A stretch of DNA of 21,478 nucleotides from Purshia tridentata (taxonomy: Eukaryota > Streptophyta > Magnoliopsida > Rosales > Rosaceae), in assembly GCA_003254885.1 (NCBI GenBank), contig QANT01006949.1:1-21478 (forward strand), written 5' to 3'. The notes under the pieces were generated by a model that made no database searches, was not told the DNA's origin, and saw only the letters and a list, made by a program, of their open reading frames with translations. Of the stretch, positions 8,173-20,003 are shown piece by piece. Position numbers and translations under genes: made by a program. Position 1 is the stretch's first letter; every line of letters starts with the position of its first letter.

Positions 8173-11100
8173 CTAGAGTTGTTGGGATGCCGGTGAGAGA
8201 GCTCCTTCAGATCTACGTGCAGCTGAGCCAGGAACTGAAGACTTGTCTGACCCACGAACATTGTACTTCTCATACACTTTCTCACGATTCTCGGACCACC
8301 AAATCTCTGCTTGGTGCTCTCCAAATCTTCTCCGGCTGCAAATGCATTTATATTATCAGATTCAACGATACGGCTATTATGTTTGACATCTTTGATCTAA
8401 AGCACCAAAGTCATGTACTATGAGTATGTGTGAGGGTTTGGATTCAAGTTCAACTAATGTTGCTAGCCTCAAATAAGAGATTGCCAATTCGAAAATCATG
8501 ATAATAGGATTCTCAAGCACAGAAGTGAACAATCTTTTCATTTATTCACAACATGATCCTCAATCTTTGATCAAGAGATCATTGCTTCTATCTGTTAACA
8601 AGTCATATACACAGAGCTAGCAGCTGCTGTATTTAGAGTATGATATTAGGAAAATAGCATAAGCAAGAGTACCTGAAGCGCACTCGTTTGAGATCTCGAG
8701 TTCCATCCCGCAGAGCCACCAGAGTTATATAAACACCAGGCTCATATTGTTCAATCCATTCTGCCTCAACTGTATTACCATTAGCAGCCAACACAGAATT
8801 CCTAGATCTCGTACCATTCTCCCCATCTTGGAAAGGCCCAGATTCCCTGCCATCAACAGCCTCCGACACACTACTAACTGCCTGAAATGCTCCACCACCA
8901 TTGGACAGTCTTTCTGCAGGATTTACCATCCCATTAGAGGTCAGCAGCTCCCGATTGTGTTGCATGTTAGTTTCATTTGTTCCAAGTGGATCCCTAAGTG
9001 AATGAGTCAGGACCTGACTTCCATTAATTGTTGCAGGATCGATTCCCAAGGAGGAAATCATGTAAGTACTGCTCATTGAATTTGATCTTGAATGGTTGTC
9101 TCCATTAGCATCTGTATGGTGATTCCCATTTGGTTCCAAACCATTTGGTAGGTATGCCTGCTTTATGGTCTCAGTATCATAAACCCCAGGTGGCAGCCGT
9201 TCAGCCAAATCCTTAATCTGAAATTATTATTAATGATGATCACTACAACAGTTCAACATAAAATAAAAACTCAAACCAAAAAAGTAAAGGTAGTCAGCTA
9301 CCTAATTCAATATAGAACCTTAGTTATTTTAAGTCCCACTGAGTGAGTAGTTTGGCAAACTTAAGCAAAGGTATGAAAAACTCATAGCATTGCCCCTAAT
9401 TGTGACAGCCAGTTTCAATCACAGATGACAATTTAAAATAAAACTTTTCTTTTGGTCAAGATAAACTATGGGTACAACATTCACGTACTATTCTTCTCTG
9501 AATAAAATTTAGTTTATTAGATTTACTATTATAATGGGACAGCAAGATTTGATGTCTATCAGATATCACACAAATTGAAGTTTGTGACTCAACGAAGGAA
9601 AGGACATATATGAAGAAATGACCTTTGCAGTAAGTGACTTTATAACTTCTTTTGCAGCTTTAGATTTAGTAGACTCCTCTGCAGCCAATGCCATGGCTTC
9701 TTGTACTTTCTTTGCTGAATTCTGAAGCTCTAATTCTTGAAGTTCACATCTCTCCCTCAAGCTATCAACCTAACCATAAATCAATTATTTAATATGATAT
9801 TACAAAGTCTCAAAACTCAAAAACCCCCATCCCTCCCACGAGGTATATATAAAAATAATAATAATAATCCCGAGAAATATCTATATACCTGTGAACGTAA
9901 CTTTAGCACTTCCTGATTCAAAAGTTCATTCGTTTTTTTCAAACTATCAGCAATACTTTTAGAAAATGAAAGTCCTGATGTTGTAGGAACAGGAGTTGCA
10001 AAACGAGGAGGGCTTGGCCTCCTCGAGAAAGGTGACACAGACCTCGAACTTACTCCCGATGGTGTAAGAACAGGTTTGGGAACTGTTCGTCGCAGATCAA
10101 CAGCAGCTGACATAACAATATCCTTTAATTGCAACAATGAAGGGGCTTGAGAGGAGCGGACAAGGGAAAATGTATCAGCTTTCTTTCCTTGCTTGGCCGC
10201 TTTGGTATCTAATTGCTTGATCAAATCCACGTTAGAAGGTACAGCAGACTTGTATAATCTAATGTCAGCCTTGTCCAATCTGTCCTTGTTCTCACCTGAC
10301 AAGCGAGGTATAACATTCTTTCTGTTATTGCCACCAGTTTCAGACACCTTGTTCAATTTCACATAACAAGAATCACATACTCGGTATGGTTTTCCAGGAT
10401 TAGGAGCATGTGCTGCTCTTGTGGCTTTTCTGGAACTGCACGAATGGCAGTGCACAAGTCCACAATTGTAGCAATTGTGCCTCTTCCTTGTGAATCCAAA
10501 AGCCTGTCTACAAGCAGAGCACTGTGACTGCTCAGCACCAGATACCCATTTGTGAAGACAAATAGCTGCTGTATAGTTTGAACCACAACCAACATATTTC
10601 ACATGCCTATCCTTTAACGCTTCAACCAAAGTTGGTGCTTTCCGATCTTCAACATCTCCATGCCCCAACCTCCCATTAGCTCCCTTTCCCCATGTATAAA
10701 CTTCATTGCGGGATGTTAATACTGCTACATGATATGCACCACAAGCTATTTCTTCAATGCATTCCCCAGAAAGCTTGTCTTCTACCAAACAAGGTAGCTT
10801 TCCATCAGAATTGGGATTTCCAAGCTGACCATAAACAGTACTGCCCATTGTAAAAACATGCCCTGATGTTGTCAAGCCAACAGTTAAACTGTGCCCACAA
10901 GCAATTTTGTGAAAATTGTAATCAATAAGGGCAGGAACACATGTCGGTTTAAGCCGAGGTTCCTTGTCTCCATGTCCAAGACGATTTTTATCTCCATCAC
11001 CCCATGTAAACAATTTACCTGAAGAAACACTTGCACTAGATTGTGTAGCAATAACCTCCACCACAGCAGCAGTGTGCCACACCCCGCATGCAACCGAAAT

Positions 11101-14100
11101 TGTCCTCAACCCTGATAGCGATTCTACTTCTCTCGGATATGTAACACTTTCTCTGTCCCCATGGCCTAAGACACCAAATGTGCCATCGCCAAATGTGAAG
11201 AGTTTCCCCGTTGAAGTTACCAAGGCTGTATGCCAAGGACCACAACTTACAGAAGCAACTTGAAGTCCCTCAAGAGGACCCGAAATTCTCTTTGGTATCC
11301 AGTGACTGACGTCAGTACCATGACCAAGAAGCCCAGCATTATGTGTACCGTCTCCCCAAGTATATATTTCCCCAGCCATTGTAACAGCACAAGTATGAAA
11401 TTCTCCACATGCCGCAAAATCAACACTAGTAGATGCCAGAGATTCAACCAGACAAGGTTGAACAATATCCTTCCCGACACCATGGCCAAGTCGTCCTCCA
11501 GATTCTTCGCCCCATGTAAATACTTCACCTTGTCTCGTGACCAGGGCTGCATGCTTGACCCCACAGGCTATATGATGTACATCCAAAACAACATTGGACT
11601 CTAATGGCCTCGGGATAAGCACGTCTGCTCTTGGGCTCAAATAACTTGCATTTTTATCAACCCCAACCTTTACAACATTATCGCAAATAACCTCACCCCA
11701 TATGTATACATCGCCTAGAGCATCGCAATCATCCGGTGCAGAACCATGACTTGAAGTGCTGGGAGCACTTGAAACACTAACTCTAAATGCATCTGAACCA
11801 GATCCTTTTACTTGCATATTTGTCTGGTCTGATGCTGCATGTGACCTCTCAGAAAGCGGAGAATTTTCTGGTGCACAACCCTTTGGCGAAGTATTTGGTT
11901 GGAAACTGACAGAAATCTCTGGAGAGCTAAAATCTCGTGTGCCACTAACTGAACTATCGCTAGGACTATTTGATGTCAAGTCCCTACTATCCTGAAATCA
12001 ATTTACCAAAGAAATGATAAGCAGCCAGCCATTTAAGAGGGGCATTTATGCACATCCGAATATAAGAGAAACATACGTCCAAATGCACGTGTGTACATGT
12101 GTGTGGGTGTAGACAAAATCTGTTTTTTCACATCCTATATAATATAGTAGAACTAAACCATAAAGAAAATTGGGTGACACATTATTGTAAAAAGAGAACT
12201 AAACTTTATAAAAATACAAATGCTAAAATAAAGAACCAGCTATACAGCATGCTGATGCACCTACAACTATAGCTCAGAGGATTCTTATACAGCATGCTGA
12301 TGCATTTACAAGGCAGCTCTCTGCATTTACATAAGACAAAATATAAAATGTTAAATAGAAACAAGTTTTATAAGTAGTTATATTTACATCAAGGTAGAGG
12401 CCTCCATCACTCCATCCATCAATTTTAGAACGCCCACCTCTACCAGAGGATATTAGTGCTTTGAGACCCGCAATCCACACTTCTGCCTCAACTTTATCCT
12501 TGCAAATCTGGAAGGCAATAACATGTTATTATTACTATTAAAAAAAAATTCAAAAGGATGTAATTAAAGATAGAACATAAACTTTCACAACTAACCAAGT
12601 CAAGGGATCGCTTTCCGTTATTGTATATGAGAGAAAAAGATAAATAGTCCTTTTCAGGACGCAGATATCGTTGGAAAACAGCCTGTTGTAAATTTGAGGA
12701 CAGAACGAAATTAGACTAAAGTACATCTAGAAGAGTGAAAAGTTATATCCTACAGTATTTTACATAGTCATGTATATTATAATAAAAATTTAGTGATATT
12801 AAATTAAAAAAATTATAAAACTGATAGAAAAAAAATTATAAAGTGATGTCAATTAAAAAAATTATAAAAGTGATATTAAATATCTCACAGTTCGTTGTCC
12901 AGGAACTATTCTTGAGACAGAAGCTAACTTCAAACTTCTCTCACCACTACCACTAGTTGAAATCCAGATCAAAGATGATTCGTCCTACAATTATTAAATG
13001 CAGCAGTAAGTAGAAAATGGAAGGCAATTACAGAGCATACAAATTTATGAATCGAACTACAATAGATACAACTGCAGGCTACAACCATAAAGAGGTCAAT
13101 TAGAAGCAGTCTAATAAGGAGTAACTTTTAAAATAAGCATATGTCAAGACACAAAGCAGCAAAGATATCCAACAACCAAGCCACAATACTATGCCATTGG
13201 CATTAAGCATATCCAAAACCTCACTAGGTGCAAGTTTTACAGGAAAGTGAATTGAAAAAGGAGTCACAAAATTCTGTCCTTCTGCCTTTCATAAAAAAAT
13301 AAATAAAATGTCCATGCAGAAAATATTGAATAGAACTGTTTTTCAAACCTTTATAATTGAGCATAGATATTTAAAGTAAAAATAAAAACTAAGGGAGACA
13401 CTTTAGATATAAACTTACAGTAGAAAGTCTAAATGGGCAAAACTTCGGCTTTCCCTTACGACCATATTTGAGTAGTTGAGCACCCTTCTTCAAAGCAATT
13501 ATTGCCTGAAAATCATTGAAGGATCATTGAAAACCATGAGAAAGTAACCAAGAGCAGATAAACTCTGTAAGCTATATACATAGGACCGCAAGAACCAAAC
13601 AATAGCTGTAGTATATAATTCTTCTCATAACCAAAATCAACAAGGAGACTTGACTCATTTTTCTTTGATCATAATGCTACACTAAACTCAGTACTATATA
13701 GTAATGACTTTGTAACTTTCAACCCAACAGCACACCAATTTAGTTCTCTCTCTCAGTTACAACCTGCCAAGATATATTCTAGTTCATTTACTCCTTCTCA
13801 TCTATGACTAAGAGAACTAATCTCTAAATTCAATCTTCTAAGATATTTGGGAGGAGCTGTATACGTATGCTAAAATTATTATCTTTACTGTTCCAAATTG
13901 AGCAGCAGACTTTAAACCCTGAAGAAAAAGTGCATTGCAGTTTCACGCAATGCCATTGCCATTAGATCACTCTATGGCAATATATCATTAGTTTCTTTTC
14001 ATTTGAAATGTCAGTATTGTACAGAAGTCCCTAGACCAAATCCAGCTGTCAATGTGGGTTACACATGTGCATGTAAAGAATATTAAAAATTTTAATCTTA

Positions 14101-14502
14101 ACGCTTGTTTGATCCTGTACAGAAAACACCCATTATTTGATGAACCCAGAAACACTGTGACCCAAAAAATTTCAATTAAGGAATTCTCCACCCTATTTCA
14201 ACTTTTTACATGTAAAAAGAATGCGAAAAAGAAACAAAAAAACAAAATCTTCTGGGTTCGAAGTACTAGAACAGACACTACCATAAGCAAAACAAGAATT
14301 TTTTTTTTTTTTTTTTTTTTTTTAATTNTTTTTTTTTTTTTGCTGTTTGTATTTCTTTACATTTCCTACAAACGAATACGTACTGAAATTAAAAACAAAA
14401 TTTTGGACAAAAATATAAAAACAATTTAACAGAGAAAGAGTTAGAGAGAGGTACCTGGTCAATGTCACGGTTGGCATTCCCATAGCTAACAAGATCTGCC
14501 AT
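8173..14502 (-). CDS. PRAF1: PH-RCC1-FYVE-BRX protein, PRAF1/RLD type, complete, 9 coding exons, 1131 residues
   Basis: Minus-strand exons: 14502-14455, 13505-13419, 12984-12889, 12682-12596, 12507-12388, 11991-9889, 9769-9623, 9217-8673, 8335-8173. Each junction is GT/AG; all introns are phase 0 except the last (phase 2). Residues 1-146 form a PH-like domain starting [16 protein letters not shown]. About 240-625 are RCC1 repeats, with recurring ACG..H....T..G.V..WG and LGHG. FYVE zinc finger at 627-695, with C-x2-C pairs and [10 protein letters not shown] instead of the classic R(R/K)HHCR, as usual in this family. A coiled coil spans about 820-896 and the BRX domain about 1047-1107 ([17 protein letters not shown], then [20 protein letters not shown]). 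Known family roles: phosphoinositide binding, RCC1 exchange activity on Rab GTPases in vitro, and, for Arabidopsis RLDs, BRX-mediated binding of LAZY1-like proteins in gravitropism and auxin transport. Arabidopsis PRAF1 is slightly shorter. The PRAF1 clade is likely; the exact paralogue is not proven. Confidence 0.95.
12241..12310. repeat. Short duplicated block in PRAF intron 5, with a CAGCATGCTG palindrome
   Basis: TATACAGCATGCTGATGCA occurs at 12241 and again at 12286, 45 bases apart, inside the intron between exons 5 and 6. Each copy contains the perfect palindrome CAGCATGCTG. No function is evident. Confidence 0.8.
12793..12881. repeat. AT-rich direct repeats in PRAF intron 3
   Basis: GTGAT(A/G)T(T/C)AAATTAAAAAAATTATAAAA-like copies begin at 12793 and 12843, with a third partial copy at 12870. 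The last copy ends a few bases from the 5' splice site of exon 3. It looks like local slippage. Confidence 0.6.
14299..14340. repeat. Poly-T run with an ambiguous base in PRAF intron 1
   Basis: A long T run is broken by AATTN (N at 14328). The length is an assembly uncertainty. It lies in the intron between coding exons 1 and 2 and does not affect the protein. Confidence 0.9.
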
Positions 14503-15080
14503 TCCATGTGAGGGAAATTACCGAAACGCCACCACCCTCTCCGATCCCTCGCCGGAGCTCCTCCGTTCATCATCTACCTTCCAACTCTCTCTCTCTCGCG
14601 CTGCACCGCGTCCGTACTCTACCATCAACGGCCACGTCACCACCACCACCACCCGAGCTCAACTCTCTCTCTTCTCTCTCTTCTCTCTCAGGTCCTGTAC
14701 ACCACACTGAGCCTCGTAGATCTACCTCTGCTCTTGAACCGAAACCCTAAGACCTCCATTTCTGAGCTCTGACTCCGAGCTGGAAGCTGAGCTTGAACCC
14801 GCGTGGACTAGTCTCGGACTGCTAGGAGAGCTGGTTTAGGAGACAACGAGAGCGGTTTGTCGGCGAAAGAGGGCCAGCAAAGAGCGGTTTTTGGGGAATG
14901 AATTTCGGGAGAAATCGGAGTATCGGCGTCGGAGAACGAGACGGAGGAAACAGAGGAGAGAGAAAACAGTTCCTGGGAAATGAGAGAGAATTTAGGGGGT
15001 GGGGTGCGGTGGGGTGTCCGAGTCTCTGTAAAAAGTACAACTAGTCAAAGCTGTGGAAAATTCATTACGATATATAAATC
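14503..15080 (-). promoter_or_regulatory. 5' UTR and promoter region of the PRAF gene
   Basis: Upstream of the ATG at 14502 (context GGAATGGCA) lies a CT/GA-rich leader (CTCTCT runs near 14585-14600 and 14661-14690), typical of plant 5' UTRs. An AT-rich zone with TATATAT on the minus strand at 15069-15077 is the best TATA candidate. That would give a leader over 500 bases, perhaps with an intron I could not place. A short upstream ATG (14506-14504) lies in another frame, 4 bases before the start codon. Confidence 0.35.
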
Positions 15081-16262
15081 CAATTTAAATTAAAACAAAA
15101 ATGCTCTTTTCTTACTAGTCTGTTTTCCTTTTTTCTTTTTTCTTTTTTTCTTTTTTTGAGATTATCTTAATATATCCATAAATTTTTACTTGGGTTTTGT
15201 TTTGTTTTCTCTTTTTTGTTTTTACGCAGATATATTAGTAAATGGCAAAACAATCCCAATATTGAGTGTCGAATTTAATGCAGCTTAGGTGAGATGGAAA
15301 ATCAACTCAAATTTTAATTTAATTTAAGAGGAAATTTTAAGTGTATAAGTGGATCTATCTACTTAAACTAAAACAACCCACTTTTAAGTTTTTAAAATGA
15401 AACGATCTACTTCTAAATTTTTAACCTAAAACAATCCATTTTTAATTAAGTAGTGCTTGAAATTTTAAATTTGGATCTCTATATGTGAGTCCACCTTAAT
15501 AACTACTCATTTAAAATAAATAAAACTCTTACATATACACTACCACATCATTTTAAATTTAAATTTAAAACACAAATTATGAATTCCTATCACTACTCCT
15601 TAAATATCTCATGACAATATTACATAGACTTGTTGTCAACACAAGTGTTCCAACACATCATATAATTATATAATTATGTCAAAATAATATCAAATAAATG
15701 ATTTTTGCATATATTACTTGGATAAATTAAGATACAATAAACTAAATACCAAAGGCTTGTTTTAGCTCTTTTTTGGGTAATTGCTCTTTTAGCATTAACT
15801 ATGAGTCTATGAGGAAGGAATACCAATTTGTGTAAAAAAAGCAATTTCTTTAGTTTATTTGGTCTACCTTGGAAGAAGCTTGGAGTGAAGTGAGGGATTG
15901 GATGGCGAAATGACGATAATGACCTTGTTGGGAAGTGACAACTGGGACACGGTGAAGGAACAAGAGGCAGAGTTGTTCCTTGGTTTTACAAGCAGAAAGG
16001 GTGAGAATGGTATTATCGAGGTGGGTCAGGGAGATTCGGGAGGGATTTGGTGCCGGTTATGATGGAAAGAGACCAGATTTTGAGCTCAAACGAGGAGAAT
16101 GTAGGAGTTCGTGTACAAAGCTTAAATATTCTAATTCTTCGAAACAAAATTGGTTTTGCCAATTCATTATCAAGTCAAAAAATATATTATGTATAATCAT
16201 AATATGGCCACATAATGTAACTAATATACATATTATAATTTAGATAATTAATGAGATTATAG
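15081..16262. other. Intergenic stretch without a recognisable gene
   Basis: AT-rich sequence with pyrimidine runs (15120-15160) and ACAACCCACTTTTAA/ACAATCCATTTTTAA-like phrases near 15370-15450. A less AT-rich patch at about 15860-16110 allows a short open frame, but it matches nothing known and has no convincing start. I do not call it a gene. Confidence 0.4.
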
Positions 16263-16998
16263 TTGTAGGGTATAGTATTAAATTATTAATAATATTCATT
16301 TATATCCCTAACATGTAAATTGATTATATCTTATGACCTTATTATAATTATACACAAAAATTTCTCAAGTCATAGAGCCTTGGTCGGACACGGACACTAG
16401 CGTGGTGTTCGCCAATAAATCAAGATCATTCATAAAGAAAACATATTTAATTCACCACCAAAAAAAAAATTTCATTTATGAGAGAATGTATTATATTGTG
16501 GGATCTTTTATTGACGGTATTTTGTATTTTAGATAAATGCTAGTTACATTTCTTAATTTATTTTCTTCTTTCGATTTTCTCTTTTATTATTTCCATAATA
16601 TAGTGAACCTCATGGTAGAAACCATATTTTTTATATCAATCTTTAAAGATCATCTTTATAAAAAACAAAATCAAAATTTATTTTGTCATGTAACTATTAT
16701 TAAATAAACATATGATTATTAATTTTATTTTGTAGAATTTTTTTTTATCATCCTCCTTGAGGTGGCATCCTATCTAAATATGTCACATGTCTTATAACCT
16801 AACTATAGTTGACTTTCTTCCAAAAAAATATTATAATTTATTAATCTATTAGAAAACTCAATAATAATAAAAGAAAAAAGTCAAGAAACCCCCCACTACT
16901 TCCAAGAAATTATTATGTATAACTAATACATTGTCACGTGGAATAATTAATATATATGTTATAAAATAGGTGGACTTTATTGATATTATACCCTACAA
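16263..16998. mobile_element. Possible 736-bp element with 19-base inverted ends
   Basis: TTGTAGGGTATAGTATTAA (16263-16281) matches the reverse complement of 16980-16998, TTGTAGGGTATAATATCAA, at 17 of 19 positions. The interior is AT-rich and has no coding capacity. No clear target duplication flanks it (ATTATAG on the left, ATATAAA on the right), so the superfamily is unknown and chance in AT-rich DNA is possible. Confidence 0.35.
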
Positions 16999-18027
16999 AT
17001 ATAAACTTGTTGTCCGATAATACTCTTACACTTTGAATTAGTTATATCATGTGGTGGTATATCATTTAGGCCTTAATATTTTACCTATCTGAACTTTAAG
17101 TTCAATCTCACTTCATCACCAAAAAAACGAATTTGTGTTAATTTACCACTTGAATTAAAAATTTGTTGCAATGTACCACTTATATCTCAAATTGATCGTT
17201 TCCTTCTCCTCTGGAGGTTGCTTCCAAGGTTGTTTTTCTAAGTTTTTCTCCTTTGCGTCTTGACTGTGGCTTCACTCATCAATCAATCGCTCGTCACCTC
17301 CTCTCGTTTCAACCTCCACTCGTGGCATCGCACCACTAGGTCGTCGTCTTCGATGTCGCACCGCAACCTTATTATTGGCAATCTGATCCTACATTTCTTA
17401 ATTGAATCTCATATTAGATTATTTGGGTTTTGAAAGCTTTTTTATTTATTTATTAAATTAGATGGGCAGTTGTTTACTAGTTAATAAGTTTGCATTTTTG
17501 TATTACTTATTTGATAGCATCATAGCTCCACATTTTTGCTGAAATTTTTGGGTTTAGATATGGATTTGAGATTTTTTTTATTTCGGTTTACAAAAGTTTG
17601 ATTTCAATTTTAATTTTGACTTAGATATATTATATTCTTTTATGTCTATTTTTCTGCAAGTTCCAGTGTTCCCAATTTATGAATTTAATCTGGCAAAGCC
17701 CCTGCCATTGTTGCTGAATCTAGTTGCTTGATGTGAACCTTTTTATATGAGGCATAATTCTTTGATTCTTTCCAAATATTTGAATGATAGACGACCAAAG
17801 CTGACCCAACCCGACCTGACCCGGCCCGATTCATTCAAGTTGGGCAAGTTATAAGAATCAAAATTATAAATTAATAACAACCTAATTAAAATTAGGCCTC
17901 ATTTAATTTGGTACAATAATATTACTTTCAACACCACTGTAAATACAACAAATATAAGAATCCCTCTTAACACTATTCAGAAAAGAATCAAGTCATTTAC
18001 ACTGAAAATCAAAATCACACCATCACT
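16999..18027. other. Intergenic stretch with a GC-rich transposon scrap at 17800-17905
   Basis: No gene is seen. A patch at 17801-17835 (CCCAACCCGACCTGACCCGG) is, in reverse complement, like the subterminal GGGCCGGGTCAGG of the hAT element at 4500-5438. The phrase ATTAGGCCTCAT near 17896 also occurs near 4804. This may be a scrap of a related hAT element. A CT-rich, less AT-rich patch at 17200-17370 resembles a gene leader but leads into no reading frame. Confidence 0.3.
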
Positions 18028-18035
18028 GTGGATTG

Positions 18036-18420
18036 TAGGGGTGGGCATCAACTCGTTTGAGCCAACTCTCCGACCAACTAGCCGACCAAAAAACCCCAAG
18101 CTAACCCACCCCAATAAAGGCGGCTCGGTGGTGGGTTTCCGTCCTCCACCGATCACGGCACTCGAGCTGATCGAGAAAGAGACATAGACAAAAGTAAGAT
18201 AGAGACGAGAAAGAGAGACAAAGATGAGAGAGAGATATAGAGACTCAAGAGACATTATTTTTTTTGGCAAGAGAAATAGAAGTAGCTTTATCAGCTCAAC
18301 TCGTCAATAACCATTCTAAGCCGACTTACCGACTAACCTCAACCTGCTCCAACTAATGGCTGTGCAGGCGATGACGGGTTGAGCCCCAAGCCAACCCAAG
18401 CCGATCATTGTCCACCCCTA
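18036..18420. mobile_element. hAT-type MITE, 385 bp, with terminal inverted repeats
   Basis: The left end TAGGGGTGGGCA (18036-18047) matches the reverse complement of the right end TGTCCACCCCTA (18409-18420) at 11 of 12 bases. The flanks GTGGATTG (18028-18035) and GTGGAAGG (18421-18428) are an imperfect 8-bp target duplication (6 of 8), fitting hAT. Subterminal regions carry AGCCAAC/AACCCAAGCCGA and CCGACCAACTAGCCGACC repeats. The element is non-coding; an open frame inside it is a by-product. The two mismatches in the duplication suggest an older insertion than the one at 4500. Confidence 0.75.
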
Positions 18421-18428
18421 GTGGAAGG

Positions 18429-19193
18429 CCTCACAAATGCTAACGTTGCATGTGCTATCCACATGAAAATTATGTCTTCTAAACTTAATTATAACAAAAA
18501 GTAGATTACATGAACTTAATTAAAAATATTAAAACTGTAAAGACCCGAATGAAATAAAAGACATTAATTTAGTCACAGTTCCAAAAAAGAGTACAACCGA
18601 GAAGTTGGCCAAAAAGGATACAAGCGGAGCAAATTGGAAATAGTGGGTCAGAGAGGTAGTTGGTTTTAGGTGGTGATTTTCTTTTTGGCAAGTTTTAGGT
18701 GGTCATTGAGTGGCTATGAAATCGAATGCCTGAATCCTGATTGGTGATGGTAGCTGATGGCTTCACAGAAAAGGTCACACAAGAAATTAACAAAAGGGAC
18801 AAAATCGGTGGATTTGATTTTAATTTTAGAGGTCATATCAAGGACCTTTTTCAAGAAATTTAAGAAATGACATTTCAGAGACATTATTGCTCTAACTTAA
18901 TTTAATGAAGGATTAAAAAAAAATAAAGGGATTATTGTTATGAGTTTATTTTTTCTTTTTTTAATTTCTGCTTTTGCTTTTGTGAAGAGAAACCCACTGA
19001 AATGACCAAAGAACCCCTAAAAATGTGGAGAATTTTTGGTTGGGGTGTGAGCCCTTTTTGATCTGGTGGGTGAACTGCCATGTTTGGTTCTCGATGTCTA
19101 CAGTGATGATGGTGTTGGATCCCACAATCAAGAATTGGCCTGATAATTATTTACCTCTATGAAACCCCAAAAAAAAAAAAAAAAANAAAAAAA
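18429..19193. other. Intergenic stretch ending in a poly-A run with an ambiguous base
   Basis: No gene is seen. Features include ACTGTAAAGACCCGAATGAA (from 18534), a phrase resembling the start of some plant LTRs but without a partner, and a TTTTAGGTGGT repeat near 18665 and 18695. The poly-A run at 19169-19193 contains an N at 19186. Confidence 0.35.
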
Positions 19194-19363
19194 GAATTAG
19201 TCTGTTGATCAATAATTAATTAGACTTTTTCTTGAGGAGCTTAAAACATGAAGTCTACAATTCATTAATTTGAAAAAAAAAAAGAATTAGTCTGTTAATC
19301 AATAATTAATTAGACTTTTTCTTGAGGACTTAAAACATGAAGTCTACAATTCATTAATTTGAA
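19194..19363. repeat. 90-bp tandem duplication
   Basis: Unit 1 (19194-19283) begins GAATTAGTCTGTTGATCAAT and unit 2 (19284-19363) begins GAATTAGTCTGTTAATCAAT. They differ by one substitution and one missing base (GAGGAGCTT against GAGGACTT). Each unit is preceded by an A run, so the repeat unit is an A tract plus about 80 bases. The near identity means a recent duplication or an assembly error. Confidence 0.9.
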
Positions 19364-20003
19364 TATTTCAAAAGGAAATAAGAAAAGTGGTAAGCAAAGG
19401 AAGCTCTTTGTAGCACATGTTCCACTAAGGTGGCTGTTCTTCATTTATGCCCTTTTTTAATTGACAGCCCTTTTGACTATTCTGTAAAAATTAAAGGTGC
19501 TTTAAAAAAAATTTACAGGTGATTCTCATGTGTGATTTACAAATAAATTTAAGTATAATTATAAATTTGTTCTAAAATTTTGTTTACATGTGATTACACC
19601 TATTTAGAATGTCTTGTACGCAATGAAGAGGTACATCATAAGAATTTTTTCGTTATAAAAAAAAGGGTGTTGAATTTTGTTATTTTGATCTTTGGCATTT
19701 CTTTTTTCACAGCATATATTTGGTTCACTTCTTTTTTGTCTAATATATTTGGTTGACTTTTTTTTTGTCTGATATAATTGGTTGGCTTGCAGGGAAAAAG
19801 AATTAAAAAGTGAAAATCTCAATAATATACTTAACATTATAATGTCAACTCATATTTGTTATTGTTTCTTAGACGCGCTTTCAACAAAAGCACAATTAAA
19901 TAAAAGTGCTTCTACAATGAAGAATATAGAAATTTTTTATAAAACTTCTAAGTAGTTAATGCAAAAACTCTTAAAGTGTTTTTTAATGAAATGTAAATAT
20001 TTA
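19364..20003. other. Intergenic stretch with a 29-bp tandem repeat at 19714-19792
   Basis: No gene is seen. ATATATTTGGTT(C/G)ACTT-TTTTTTGTCT copies begin at 19714, 19743 and 19772, a 29-base period with about 2.7 copies. The sequence around 19870-19915 (GCGCTTTCAACAAAAGCAC, then AAAAGTGCTT) looks like a MITE scrap. Confidence 0.5.

Noticed and set aside
10884..11604. Several frames of 69-124 codons within the RCC1 exon, on both strands
   Set aside because: All overlap the strongly supported RCC1 coding exon in other frames and match nothing.
14322..14573. Minus-strand frame starting upstream of the PRAF ATG
   Set aside because: It crosses the start codon in a different frame and ends in the poly-T intron with the ambiguous base. 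The PRAF frame gives the family's MADLV start and a proper splice.
15980..16243. An 87-codon plus-strand frame in the intergenic stretch
   Set aside because: It has no good ATG start at its beginning, its tail is AT-rich and low complexity, and it has no family resemblance or promoter signal.
16385..16412. Imperfect hairpin CGGACACGGACACTAG...TGGTGTTCG
   Set aside because: It is short, imperfect and isolated, with no T-tract or neighbouring gene to give it a role.
17977..18270. A 97-codon minus-strand frame
   Set aside because: It overlaps the hAT MITE and its inverted end, so it is a by-product of transposon sequence.
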